Shown piece by piece: positions 25,478-33,948 of a DNA stretch of 56,921 nt (position 1 is its first letter; each line of letters opens with the position of its first letter). The notes below the pieces were generated by a model, which worked only from the letters and a program-made list of their open reading frames with translations, had not been told where the DNA came from and ran no database searches. This stretch comes from Nocardia mexicana NBRC 108244. GTDB taxonomy: Bacteria > Actinomycetota > Actinomycetes > Mycobacteriales > Mycobacteriaceae. The position numbers and the translations under genes were made by a program. The stretch is from NCBI RefSeq assembly GCF_001613165.1, contig NZ_BDBV01000100.1, positions 1-56,921 on the forward strand, read 5' to 3'.

Positions 25478-27712
25478 ATGCATTCGATCGCACGGCTCGC
25501 CACCGGATGGCCGCGGGTCGTGCTGCTGGCAGCGCTCGGAATCGTGGTGCTGTGCGGGGCCTTCGGCGGCACCGTGCAGAAGGACCTGCGTTCCGGCGGC
25601 TTCGTCACCCCCGAGATGGAGTCGACGCAGGCCAACCAGTTCATGATCGACCACTTCCCCGGGGGCAACCCCAACTACATCGTGCAGGTGCACAGCGACG
25701 CCGGGATCGTCGGCAACAAGGCCGCGGAGGCGACCGGACAGCGAGTTGTCCAGCAGCTGCAGGGATTCGACGAGGTGGTGGGCACCCAGTCGTACTGGGA
25801 GGTGCGACCGGATCTGCAGCTGGGGATGCGCAGCAAGGACGGCAAGAGCGCGCTGATCCTGGCGAGCCTGTCCGGTGACGACAGCACCGCCCAGGACGCG
25901 GCGGGCAAGATCTCCGAGGCGATCTCGGGCAGCAGCGACGGCGTCTCGGTGCGCGCGGGCGGCCTGGCGGTGTCGACCTACGACATCAACCACAAGTCGG
26001 CGGAGGACCTGATCGCCGCCGAGGCGATCGCCGTGCCGCTGTCGGGTCTGGCCCTGGTGCTCGTGTTCGGCAGCGTGATCGCCGCACTGCTGCCGGTGGC
26101 GATCGGATTGTTCTCCATCGTGGCGACACTGGGGATTCTGAAGATCTGCACGCTGCTGACCGACGTCTCCATCTTCGCGATGAATATGGCCAGCGCGCTG
26201 GGGCTGGCCCTGGCCATCGACTACAGCCTGTTCATAGTCAGCCGGTTCCGCGAGGAGACCGCCCGCGGCCTGGATACTCGGGCGGCGACCGTGCGTGCGA
26301 TCCAGACCGCCGGTCGCACGGTCGCGTACTCGGCGCTGACGGTCATCGTATCGCTGGCGGGCCTGCTGGTCTTCCAGCCGTTCTTCTTCAAATCCTTTGC
26401 CTACGCCGGAATCTCGGTGGTGTTGACGGCCGCCGCGGCGGCGCTGGTGATCCTGCCCGCCGCGCTGATGCTGCTCGGCAGCCGGGTGAACGCCTGGGAT
26501 CTGCGGGTTCCGCTGCTGCGGCTGTTCGGGCGCGCACCGAAGTCGGTGGCACCGCAGGACAGCCGGTGGTACCGCAGCGTCGTCGCGACGATGCGGCACC
26601 CGATCGCGGTCTCGCTGGGGTCGGTAGTGGTGCTGCTGCTGTTGGCCGCGCCGTTCCTGAGCGTGAACTTCGGGTATCCCGACGACCGCGCGCTGCCCGA
26701 CCGCGTCGACAGCCGCCAGGTCGGTGACGCACTGCGCGACGACTTCAGGGCCAACTACGCGGCGACGGTCACCATTGCGCTGCCCGGCTACCAGGGCGAC
26801 CGAGCGGCGTTGGGGGAGTACGCGAAGGAGCTGTCGGCGGTCGATGGCGTACCGGTGGTGCTGTCGAGCGAGGGCATCTACATGGGAGGCAACCGCACGG
26901 CGGCGCCACCGGGTGAGATGAGCGGTCCGGATGGCACCTACGTTTCGGTGTCGTCGAGTATCGACCCGTACTCGAGGGAAGGCGCGCAACAGCTTTCGGA
27001 TCTACGGGCCGTCCCGGCGCCGGGACAGGCCCTGTTCGGCGGCGCCGCCGCCACCAACGACGACGCCGGGCAGGCGCTGGCCTCCCGCCTGCCGTGGGCC
27101 GCGGCGATCATCGGGCTCAGCACCCTGATCGTGCTGTTCCTGTTCACCGGCAGCGTCGTGCTGCCGTTCAAGGCGCTGGTGCTCAACATGTTCTCGCTGG
27201 CCGCCACCTTCGGCGCCATGGTGTGGATCTTCCAGGACGGGCACCTGTCGGGGCTGCTGGACTTCACCGGCGCCGGATACCTCAACATGGCCGTCCCGAT
27301 CCTGATGTTCTGCGTCGCCTTCGGCATGTCCATGGACTACGAGGTGTTCCTGCTGTCGCGCATCCGCGAGGAGTGGCTGGCCGCGCCGCCCGAGGAGCGG
27401 TCGACCGTGCACTCGGTCGCCATGGGCGTGGCCCGCACGGGCCGGATCTTCACGGCCGCAGCGGGATTGATGGCGATCGTCTTCCTGTGCCTGGCGACCT
27501 CGTCGGTGGTGTCGACCAAACTGTTCGCCATCGGGCTGGCGCTGGCCGTGATCAGCGACGCCACCATCATCCGCCTGCTGCTCGTTCCCGCGCTGATGCG
27601 GTTGATGAGCCGCGCCAACTGGTGGTCGCCGAAACCGTTGGCGGCCTTGCACAAACGGATCGGGCTGACCGAATCCGAAACCGAGACCGAGCTTGCCGGA
27701 GTGAGATCATGA
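25478..27712 (+). CDS. MMPL-family (RND) lipid transporter
   Basis: 744-residue MMPL/RND transporter with two repeats, each of a long extracellular domain and a TM bundle. The TM bundles contain the family motifs LALAIDYSLFIVSRFREE and FGMSMDYEVFLLSRIREEW, whose Asp-Tyr pairs serve proton relay. TM1 is at about 8-26. The ATG at 25478 has GAAAGGA 9-10 nt upstream; a GTG at 25454 would overlap the previous stop without a better site. It most likely exports the lipid made by this cluster. It overlaps the UbiA-like gene by ATGA. Confidence 0.9.
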   Translation: MHSIARLATGWPRVVLLAALGIVVLCGAFGGTVQKDLRSGGFVTPEMESTQANQFMIDHFPGGNPNYIVQVHSDAGIVGNKAAEATGQRVVQQLQGFDEVVGTQSYWEVRPDLQLGMRSKDGKSALILASLSGDDSTAQDAAGKISEAISGSSDGVSVRAGGLAVSTYDINHKSAEDLIAAEAIAVPLSGLALVLVFGSVIAALLPVAIGLFSIVATLGILKICTLLTDVSIFAMNMASALGLALAIDYSLFIVSRFREETARGLDTRAATVRAIQTAGRTVAYSALTVIVSLAGLLVFQPFFFKSFAYAGISVVLTAAAAALVILPAALMLLGSRVNAWDLRVPLLRLFGRAPKSVAPQDSRWYRSVVATMRHPIAVSLGSVVVLLLLAAPFLSVNFGYPDDRALPDRVDSRQVGDALRDDFRANYAATVTIALPGYQGDRAALGEYAKELSAVDGVPVVLSSEGIYMGGNRTAAPPGEMSGPDGTYVSVSSSIDPYSREGAQQLSDLRAVPAPGQALFGGAAATNDDAGQALASRLPWAAAIIGLSTLIVLFLFTGSVVLPFKALVLNMFSLAATFGAMVWIFQDGHLSGLLDFTGAGYLNMAVPILMFCVAFGMSMDYEVFLLSRIREEWLAAPPEERSTVHSVAMGVARTGRIFTAAAGLMAIVFLCLATSSVVSTKLFAIGLALAVISDATIIRLLLVPALMRLMSRANWWSPKPLAALHKRIGLTESETETELAGVRS

Positions 27713-28665
27713 CCACGACCACCGACCTGTCCCCGCGGTCGCCGTACGCGTTCCGGCTGGCCGCCTTCCTCAACGAGCGCTTCCCGGCCTGGCAGCCGGC
27801 GGTGCTGTTCCCGCTCTACGCGTCGAGCCTGCTGGTCGGCAAGGTGCTCGGCGGTCGCGGCATGTCGGTCGGATGGGCCGATATCGCGGGCTTCGCCGCC
27901 TTCGTGGCGTTCTATCTGATGCTGCGAATCATGGACGAGCACAAGGACTTCGAGCACGACAACGTGCACTATCCCGAGCGCGTGCTGCAACGCGGGCTGG
28001 TGACGCTGCCGCAGCTGCGGAACCTCGGCATCGGGTGCGTACTGCTGGCGACGGCCGTCTCGATCGCCGTCGACGGCGGCGTCGGGCCGGTCACCGCGTG
28101 GTGGCTGGCGCTGTTCGTGCTGTCGCTGTTCATGTTGCGGTACTTCTTCATTCGCTCCTATCTGGAGGCGCGCCGGGTCGTCCTGACCCTGACCCATGCT
28201 CCGGCGACCCCGCTGGCGACCATCTGGGTGGCCCAGATCGGTGCGGGGCACCACGCACTCGGTGCGCATGCGATCTGGCTGGCCGTGATGGCCTGGTTCG
28301 GCACCTGGACCGTGGAGGTCGGGCGCAAGTCGCGCACGCCGGACGACCTGCGCACGACGGTGGTCGACTACACCAAGCCCGGTCGCTGGAATCACTCGTT
28401 CGGCCTGCGCGGTTCGGTGCTCGTGCTGGTGGTGCTGGCGGCGGTGACGGCCGTCTTCGCCTCGGTGCTGCTGCACGTCCTCGGGCACGGCGCGTGGGGT
28501 GCGGATCTGGCCCTGGCGCTCACCACGATCGGCGCATTCGGCGCGGCCGTGCGGTTCGCCGTCGAACCGAACCGGTTCGCGGCCAGCACGGTCGCGTCGT
28601 GGGCGATGGTGTCGGCGTTCACCGCGCAGATCGTGGTCGCGGTGACGCTGTGGGTCACGGGGTAA
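27709..28665 (+). CDS. UbiA-superfamily prenyltransferase-like membrane protein
   Basis: 318 residues with about eight or nine TM helices. The stretch LRIMDEHKDFEHDNVHYPER, followed by QRGLVTLPQL, fits the first Asp-rich motif of UbiA enzymes (D-x3-D-x3-D and a following Arg-x-x-x-x-x-Gly). A second region, GRKSRTPDDL, could supply the other polar site. UbiA enzymes transfer prenyl or similar groups from diphosphate donors to acceptors in the membrane. In a cluster with a lipid amine-forming enzyme and phosphotransferases, it may join a phosphorylated head group to a lipid. The assignment rests on the Asp motif and topology. ATGA-coupled to the MMPL gene. Confidence 0.72.
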   Translation: MTTTTDLSPRSPYAFRLAAFLNERFPAWQPAVLFPLYASSLLVGKVLGGRGMSVGWADIAGFAAFVAFYLMLRIMDEHKDFEHDNVHYPERVLQRGLVTLPQLRNLGIGCVLLATAVSIAVDGGVGPVTAWWLALFVLSLFMLRYFFIRSYLEARRVVLTLTHAPATPLATIWVAQIGAGHHALGAHAIWLAVMAWFGTWTVEVGRKSRTPDDLRTTVVDYTKPGRWNHSFGLRGSVLVLVVLAAVTAVFASVLLHVLGHGAWGADLALALTTIGAFGAAVRFAVEPNRFAASTVASWAMVSAFTAQIVVAVTLWVTG

Positions 28666-28671
28666 CCGATA

Positions 28672-29994
28672 GTGGCCGACGACACGCTGTTTCGGATCCT
28701 GCTGGCGCTGGCGGCGCTGCTCGTCGCGGCGAAGATCTCGGCACTGGTGCTGGGCCGGTTGCGATGTCCGCCCGTCATCGGTGAGATTCTCGGCGGGCTG
28801 CTGCTCGGGCCGACGCTGCTGGGTGCGCTCGCGCCCGGCCTGTCGCAGTGGTTGTTTCCCGAAGAGGGGCCGGTGCACACCGCGATCGAGGTCACCTACC
28901 AGCTGGGCATGCTGTTGCTGATGTTCCTGGCCGGAGCCGAGATGCGTACCGTCTTCACCGGCGGGAACCGCCGCGTGATCGGGGCGATCGCGATCACCGG
29001 ACTGGCCGTGCCGTTCGCCGCGGGACTGCTCGCCACCCGGGTGATCGACCTGTCGCCGCTGCAGGGCCCCGCGCACGACCCCACGGCGCTGAGCCTGATC
29101 ATCGCGGTGGCCGCGGCCGTGGCCAGCATTCCCGTCATCTCCCGGATCCTGTTGGACCTGCGGATACTCGACACCGCATTCGCTCGGACGGTCATCTCGA
29201 TCGCCGTGCTCGAGGACATCGTGCTGAATGTGGTGATCGCCGTGGCGGTCGCGATGGTGCACGCCGGGGACTCGGAGGCGTTCGGGGCGGTATCGCTGTT
29301 CGGCATCGAATCACACGTCGGCATAGCGGTATTCGACCTCGCCGTCACCGCGGGATGCCTCGCGGCCGGGCTGCTGCTGATGCGCATGCCCGCGGTCCGT
29401 GAGCATCCCGCGGTGGCCGCGGTGCGGCGGATATCGACCTCGGTGCTCGGGCCGGTGGGCCGGGTCCTGATACTGGTGCTGATCGCCGCGTGCGTGTGCC
29501 TGTTTCTCGGAATCACCCCGATCCTGGGCACTTTCGCGGTCGGCCTGGCCGTCGGTCGCGACCGGCGGGCGGCCGAGTTCGAGGGGCCGATCCGCGGATT
29601 CGCGACCGCGTTCTTCATCCCGCTCTACTTCGCGGTGGTCGGGCTGAAGCTGGATCTGATCCATCACTTCGACGTGTTGCTGACCGTCGGATTCATAGCC
29701 GTGACCTGGGTGGTGAAGGGCGCGGGCAGCTATTTCGGCGGGCGCATCGGCGGCGCCCGCGCGATGGAGTCGGCCAACTACGCCGTGGCGCTCAATGCCC
29801 GAGGCGGCCCCGGCATCGTGCTGGCCACCGTCGCCCTCGACGCCGGGATCGTCAGCGAGAAGCTGTTCACCACCCTGGTTCTGGCCGCGGTGCTCACCTC
29901 ACTGCTGGCGGGGTGGTGGCTGCAGCTGGCGCTGCGGCGCGGGTGGTTGCCTACGGAGGAACCGGAAAGGGCGGTGGCACATGCTGTTTCGTGA
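28672..29994 (+). CDS. Cation/proton antiporter (CPA2/Kef type)
   Basis: 440-residue membrane protein with about 12-13 TM segments. Visible CPA2 features are CPPVIGEILGGLLLGPTLLG near the N-terminus, FLAGAEM, ISIAVLEDIVLNV and LNARGGPGIVLATVALDAGI near the C-terminus. There is no C-terminal TrkA-N domain. The GTG start is 7 nt after the UbiA-like stop, so it is probably cotranscribed, with a weak ribosome-binding site. It may supply ion balance for export or confer self-protection; this is inferred from position only. Confidence 0.85.
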   Translation: MADDTLFRILLALAALLVAAKISALVLGRLRCPPVIGEILGGLLLGPTLLGALAPGLSQWLFPEEGPVHTAIEVTYQLGMLLLMFLAGAEMRTVFTGGNRRVIGAIAITGLAVPFAAGLLATRVIDLSPLQGPAHDPTALSLIIAVAAAVASIPVISRILLDLRILDTAFARTVISIAVLEDIVLNVVIAVAVAMVHAGDSEAFGAVSLFGIESHVGIAVFDLAVTAGCLAAGLLLMRMPAVREHPAVAAVRRISTSVLGPVGRVLILVLIAACVCLFLGITPILGTFAVGLAVGRDRRAAEFEGPIRGFATAFFIPLYFAVVGLKLDLIHHFDVLLTVGFIAVTWVVKGAGSYFGGRIGGARAMESANYAVALNARGGPGIVLATVALDAGIVSEKLFTTLVLAAVLTSLLAGWWLQLALRRGWLPTEEPERAVAHAVS

Positions 29995-30004
29995 TTCCGG
30001 TCGC

Positions 30005-30862
30005 CTACTCGAACAACTTGCCCTCGGCGACGCAGGCGCGGACCGATTCGGCGAGGTCGACCTCGTCCGCGGTATCGATTCGATGGAATTCGATATCCGG
30101 GTATTCGCGGGCGAACAGTTCCTGCGTGGCCAGGTAGCTGTGCCGCAGGGCCGTCAACCGCTCCGCGGTCTCGTGCATTTCGCGCTGCCCGTCGCCCGCC
30201 CGCGCGGCGCAGCGGGCCGCGGCCTGGTCGGGCGGCGCGTCCAGCCACAGCACGGTGTCGGGCAGGGTGGTGCGCAGCCGGGCGGAGAACGCGGCGATAT
30301 TGTCGGCGAGTCCGCGGCCGAGGATGTCGCCGATCTCGGTCAGCTGGGTCCACACGTCGGTATCGGTGCCGAGTCGTCGCGCTTCGGCGCGCACCCAGGC
30401 CTGGATGTCGTCGAAGGCGCCGGGCCGGTGCCGGTCCAGCACCCGGGCCGCGCCCTGCGCCAATTCCGTTGTGACCCAGCCGGGCCGGGCGAGGGCGGTG
30501 TACAGCGGGCCGTAGACCTGCAGCTCGATCAGCGGGTGGCGTTCGAAGACGAGCACCTCGGGCGCGAAGGTGTCGAGGATATGGCGTTCCACCGGACCGA
30601 ACAGCGTCATCTGCAGGTACATGGCGGTGGCCTTGAGCTCGAGGCTGCCGAGTTCGTCACAACCGACGCTGAAGGCGCGCATATCCCGCGACAGGTCCGC
30701 CAGCGGGACATCGCGGGTGTCGTGGAAATCCGGGCAGGTCAGTGCGGCGAAGGTGACCGGGACCGCGGCCGCGGAGGCCGGGGCCTGCCGCCGCAGCTCG
30801 GCCAGCACCGACGATTTTCCTGCTCCGTCGATCCCGACGACGGCGACACGGCGCGTGGGCAT
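30005..30862 (-). CDS. Thymidylate-kinase-like P-loop kinase
   Basis: 285-residue kinase. The Walker A motif VVGIDGAGKSS is at residues 7-17, and VLVFERHPLIELQVYG resembles the DR-type segment of TMK-like kinases. It is longer than ordinary dTMP kinases (about 210 residues). The ATG at 30862 has AAAGGAGG 5 nt upstream; a start at 30934 is not supported. Its 3' end faces the antiporter with a 10-nt gap. It resembles in type the C-terminal part of the large fusion, so the cluster has two such kinases. A nucleotide or a phospho-lipid acceptor is possible; routine dTMP synthesis is less likely. Confidence 0.75.
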   Translation of the reverse strand: MPTRRVAVVGIDGAGKSSVLAELRRQAPASAAAVPVTFAALTCPDFHDTRDVPLADLSRDMRAFSVGCDELGSLELKATAMYLQMTLFGPVERHILDTFAPEVLVFERHPLIELQVYGPLYTALARPGWVTTELAQGAARVLDRHRPGAFDDIQAWVRAEARRLGTDTDVWTQLTEIGDILGRGLADNIAAFSARLRTTLPDTVLWLDAPPDQAAARCAARAGDGQREMHETAERLTALRHSYLATQELFAREYPDIEFHRIDTADEVDLAESVRACVAEGKLFE

Positions 30863-30998
30863 CGGGGCCTCCTTTCTGCGTTGGGCCACACAATGTTTCG
30901 CATGATTTTTACCGCACGGGGGACTGATGCACAACTCCAGTAGTGTTGAATGTTACTGCAGTGCAACACATTTCGATCCTCGCTCGAGGAGATCTGGT

Positions 30999-31652
30999 GT
31001 GTCTCGTGGAGATTCGGCTACAGCGCGCGGGTTGCCCGCGAAGCGATTGGTGCTCGTGTCACAGTCCGTGGCGGTGCGCAAAACGGTGGCGGATATCGTG
31101 GCGGGCACCGGCGGGCTGGCCGTCGCGGGCAGCGGCCCGGCCGGGAGAATGCTCGGGCAACTCGCCGATTACCGGCCGGAACTGGTCCTGATCGACTCCG
31201 CGGTCGGGCACGATCACGCGGTCCGCACGCTCGTCGCGCAGGCGCGCCTGCTGCGGCCGCGGCCGCCGATCGCCGTGCTGGACAACGGTGATGCGGATCG
31301 GGACCTGGGCGGGCTGGCCGACGCCGTGATCGCGATGAGCTTCGACACCGGGGCGGTGGGCCGGGCGCTGCAATGCCTGGCGTCCGGCGTCATCACCACC
31401 GCCGCGCAGTACGGCGGACCGGACGACCCGCCGCACGCCGCGGAGCTGTCGCGCCGCCTCACCGCACTGACCCGCCGGGAACTGGAGATTCTCCGACTCC
31501 TGGTGGAGGGCTGTTCGAACCAGGAGATGAGCCGCCAGCTGTCCATCAGCAACTACACCGTCAAGGAGCACGTCAGCGGAATCCTCCGCAAACTCGAGGT
31601 CACCAGCCGAATGCAGGCGGCGGTCATAGCCGTCCGAGCCGGCCTCCCGTAG
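30999..31652 (+). CDS. LuxR/NarL-type regulator with atypical receiver domain
   Basis: 217 residues. The N-terminal half has a receiver-like fold (RLVLVSQSVAVRKTVADIVA, PELVLIDS) but lacks the acidic pair that normally follows the first strand; Asp in LVLIDS may occupy the phosphorylation position. The C-terminal LuxR HTH is clear: LTRRELEILRLLVEGCSNQE, then SNYTVKEHVSGILRKL. The GTG at 30999 has GAGGAG 7 nt upstream; earlier in-frame starts lack one. It is divergent from the TMK-like gene and closes the lipid cluster, so it is the best candidate for its regulator and for the binder of the triple palindromes. Confidence 0.82.
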   Translation: MSRGDSATARGLPAKRLVLVSQSVAVRKTVADIVAGTGGLAVAGSGPAGRMLGQLADYRPELVLIDSAVGHDHAVRTLVAQARLLRPRPPIAVLDNGDADRDLGGLADAVIAMSFDTGAVGRALQCLASGVITTAAQYGGPDDPPHAAELSRRLTALTRRELEILRLLVEGCSNQEMSRQLSISNYTVKEHVSGILRKLEVTSRMQAAVIAVRAGLP

Positions 31653-31686
31653 CCGACGCCCGCGTGCGGCGCAGGCCGCGACGCAC

Positions 31687-31721
31687 CGAGCCCCACCTGC
31701 AAGGGGTTCAGGTGGGGCTCG
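31687..31721 (+). terminator. Strong 13-bp hairpin downstream of the LuxR gene
   Basis: CGAGCCCCACCTG (31687-31699) pairs perfectly with CAGGTGGGGCTCG (31709-31721) around a 9-nt loop. There is no U tract, as is common in high-GC actinomycetes. Confidence 0.6.
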
Positions 31722-31740
31722 CCGGGGCGGTCGGCCCCGG
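31722..31740 (+). terminator. Second, shorter hairpin directly after the first
   Basis: CCGGGGC (31722-31728) pairs with GCCCCGG (31734-31740). It abuts the 13-bp hairpin, giving a tandem structure. Confidence 0.35.
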
Positions 31741-32012
31741 ATACTCAATGTATCCGCGCGGCCGGAGGGGCCGCGATGGTTTGCTGTTATGGGCTGGTGG
31801 CCGATTTGTGACAGCGAGTTCCGGTCGGGCCGGGTCATTTGCGTGTGCCGCCGCCAGAATTGGCCGTTGCTACACGGCGTTTGCCATTCCGGTGTGGAAA
31901 AATCCCGCTGCGCGACGGTAACCCATTGCGCCGGAAAGGGATTGGATACTTCAACCTGTCCGGCGGCTATTCTGAAATCAGCAACGTCGGCCCGGCGTGA
32001 AGGTGAGAACAG

Positions 32013-33134
32013 ATGGGGCGGTTTTCGGCGAAGGTGCACGCGGACCTGCTGTGGGTCAAGAACAACGCGGAGGGCACAGTCGCCCTCGTACTCGCGGTAA
32101 CCATGAGCGTGCTGGGGATCGTCGACCTGATTCCCGCCGACCTCGTGAGCAAGGTCATTCCGCTCACTCTCGGTGTCGTGTCGTTCGCGATGTTGCGTGA
32201 CCGCTGGCGTCAGGAGACGGCCGCGGGGGTAATGCACGACGCCATTGTCGAGACCGCCGGTAGTTTGAATCGGTTGAACGACAGATTCGACCGTGTCAGC
32301 GCGATGGACGGATTGCTGACCAGTACGCAACAGACGCTCGACGGCCTGGCGGAGGTGCGGTTCGCGGCGGGTGCGGAGCTGACCGAGGCGCTGGCGCAGG
32401 CACGGAAGAACACCGATTACTGGTACTTCAAGGGCGGCACCGGCGCGCACACGCGCGTTGTGACCCTGCCCGACTGCTGCCAGCAGGCCGCCGACCGGGG
32501 AAGGTCATTGCATGTGCGGATGGAGATTCTGGATCCCGCCGATATCGAGGCATGCAAACGGTATGCGCGCCTTTATCGTTCCCTGGCCGACGGAGCCGAC
32601 GACGACGCGCTCACCTGGGATGTCCGGGGTACTCAGATCGAGCTCTACTCGACCATACTGGCGGCCTGCTGGTACAAGCAGCGGAGGGACCACATTCTCG
32701 ATATCGAGATTGCGCTGACGTCTTCGGTGTCCATATTTCGATTCGATCTGTCCTCGAGCTGCCTCATAGTGACACACCAGGGGCCTCGGTTCCCGGCGAT
32801 GATTTTCGAGAAGGGCAGAACCTTCTACCACTCCTGGGACATCGAGTTGCGTGCGAGCTTCAGCGAATGCAGGCGGGTGCGTCTGGAAAGGGCTCATGAT
32901 ATTTCGCTGACACCCGAACCCTGCGTCGAGGCGGCGAGAAGATTGTTCCGATGCCTGGAGCTCGACTTGCCCGAAGACTATACCGACAACGATGTCGAGA
33001 CCATCATCGAGAAGGCTCTGCGCGACAGGAATCGTTCGCAGCGTGGTGCGGGCGATGATGCGCGACCCGATCGCCACCGGGGCACGAGGCGTCCCGGAGG
33101 TGCTGCAACACCTGCCGAGCAACCCGTCGGGTGA
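32013..33134 (+). CDS. Membrane-anchored protein with two N-terminal TM helices and an unknown soluble domain
   Basis: 373 residues, function not recognised. Two TM helices lie at about 22-41 and 43-62. A heptad-like stretch (about 75-125) follows, then a soluble domain with WYFKGGTGAHTRVVTLP, LHVRMEILDPADIEACKRYA and WYKQRRDHILDIEIALT. The tail after about 345 is low-complexity and Arg/Gly/Pro-rich. The layout recalls 2-TM effectors in bacterial defence, but no nucleotide cyclase or nuclease partner is nearby. Its last 131 nt overlap the convergent cupin-like gene. Its start is supported by GGTGAG upstream. AT-richer codons than the neighbours are visible in places. Confidence 0.7.
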   Translation: MGRFSAKVHADLLWVKNNAEGTVALVLAVTMSVLGIVDLIPADLVSKVIPLTLGVVSFAMLRDRWRQETAAGVMHDAIVETAGSLNRLNDRFDRVSAMDGLLTSTQQTLDGLAEVRFAAGAELTEALAQARKNTDYWYFKGGTGAHTRVVTLPDCCQQAADRGRSLHVRMEILDPADIEACKRYARLYRSLADGADDDALTWDVRGTQIELYSTILAACWYKQRRDHILDIEIALTSSVSIFRFDLSSSCLIVTHQGPRFPAMIFEKGRTFYHSWDIELRASFSECRRVRLERAHDISLTPEPCVEAARRLFRCLELDLPEDYTDNDVETIIEKALRDRNRSQRGAGDDARPDRHRGTRRPGGAATPAEQPVG

Positions 33135-33741
33135 GCGATCGGTCGCACAATTCTCTGGTGACCGTGTGCGTCGACAGCGTGGGACCGCTCAATGCGATCA
33201 GCGACAGATCGGTCAGCCCGGGGACTCCTTCGCCCAGGGCCAATGTCGCGGCGCTGCCTTCGACCACGGTGGTGTGAAAACGACCGGCTTCCAGCCTGTA
33301 TGTTGCGCCGTGCGGATGAAGTTCCGATGTCCCCTCGGTCGCCGTCACCGCCCGCGCGGTCGGACTGATCCGGTCGACGTGCCCTCTGCTGTGAATTTCC
33401 GCGACCCGATGGGTCGCGTCCGCCTCGGCGACGGCGACCTCGAACACGTTGTTTCGGACCGAGCCATAGAGCACGCGGCTCAGCAGGTCCCAGCTGTGTG
33501 AATGAATCTCCGAGGTCGTCGGTGCGGACCGGGGAAATGCGTTGTCCCAGACATGCACGCACGCACCGCGATTCGCGTCCCGGACCAACTTTATGCAGAT
33601 GAATCCCAGCGGATGCCGAAGCGCGGGCGCATGCAGACGCCCACAGGCGATCTCGGTGAGCAGCACCTGTGCCAGGGCGTCCGCAGATCCGTCCCGCATC
33701 GCATGATGAAGAGCGTCATAGGTCATCATCTCGAGACGCAT
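33004..33741 (-). CDS. Cupin-like His-rich hypothetical protein
   Basis: Up to 245 residues. The core reads like a metal-binding beta-barrel: GFICIKLVRD, then HVWDNAFPR, EIHSHSWDLLSRVLYG and, 60 residues later, LHPHGATYRLEAGRFHTTVVE. The paired HxH/H patterns fit a cupin or cysteine-dioxygenase-like fold; no assigned function. The C-terminal 40 residues are low-quality and lie antisense to the end of the 2-TM gene (131-nt tail-to-tail overlap). The start may be Met5 or Met6 rather than the first Met. It could work with the 2-TM protein, but they are convergent. Confidence 0.6.
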   Translation of the reverse strand: MRLEMMTYDALHHAMRDGSADALAQVLLTEIACGRLHAPALRHPLGFICIKLVRDANRGACVHVWDNAFPRSAPTTSEIHSHSWDLLSRVLYGSVRNNVFEVAVAEADATHRVAEIHSRGHVDRISPTARAVTATEGTSELHPHGATYRLEAGRFHTTVVEGSAATLALGEGVPGLTDLSLIALSGPTLSTHTVTRELCDRSLTRRVARQVLQHLRDASCPGGDRVAHHRPHHAANDSCRAEPSR

Positions 33742-33948
33742 CTAACCGCAGTGCTGTCGCACGGACCGGCATTATCGGTGCAATGCGTGTGTCGGCCCGC
33801 GTGCCTCCGTCGCGACGTGCGGGAAGTCGGCTAACGGACGCAACCGAGCGATCTGCTGACCGCCGCTCCTCTCGGTGGCAACTCTCGGAAACCCAATTGT
33901 GGCTGCGGCCAGGCGATCTCACGGTCGATTTGTCCCACAGGGTGCGGA

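Larger units (their letters stand above)
31653..32012. other. 360-bp intergenic region
   Basis: No credible gene. It holds two successive hairpins after the LuxR gene (31687-31740). The remaining 270 bp are presumably the promoter and leader of the 2-TM protein at 32013; GGTGAG lies just before its ATG. Confidence 0.5.

Noticed and set aside
30943..30969. GTGTTG / CAACAC inverted repeat and CTGCAG core before the LuxR gene as an operator
   Set aside because: Arms are only 6 bp with a 15-nt spacer; an 11-mer shared with 34561 is expected by chance in this amount of sequence.
31691..31706. A fourth CCCC-N8-GGGG site downstream of the LuxR gene
   Set aside because: It is part of the 13-bp terminator hairpin; single matches to this short pattern are expected by chance at this GC content.
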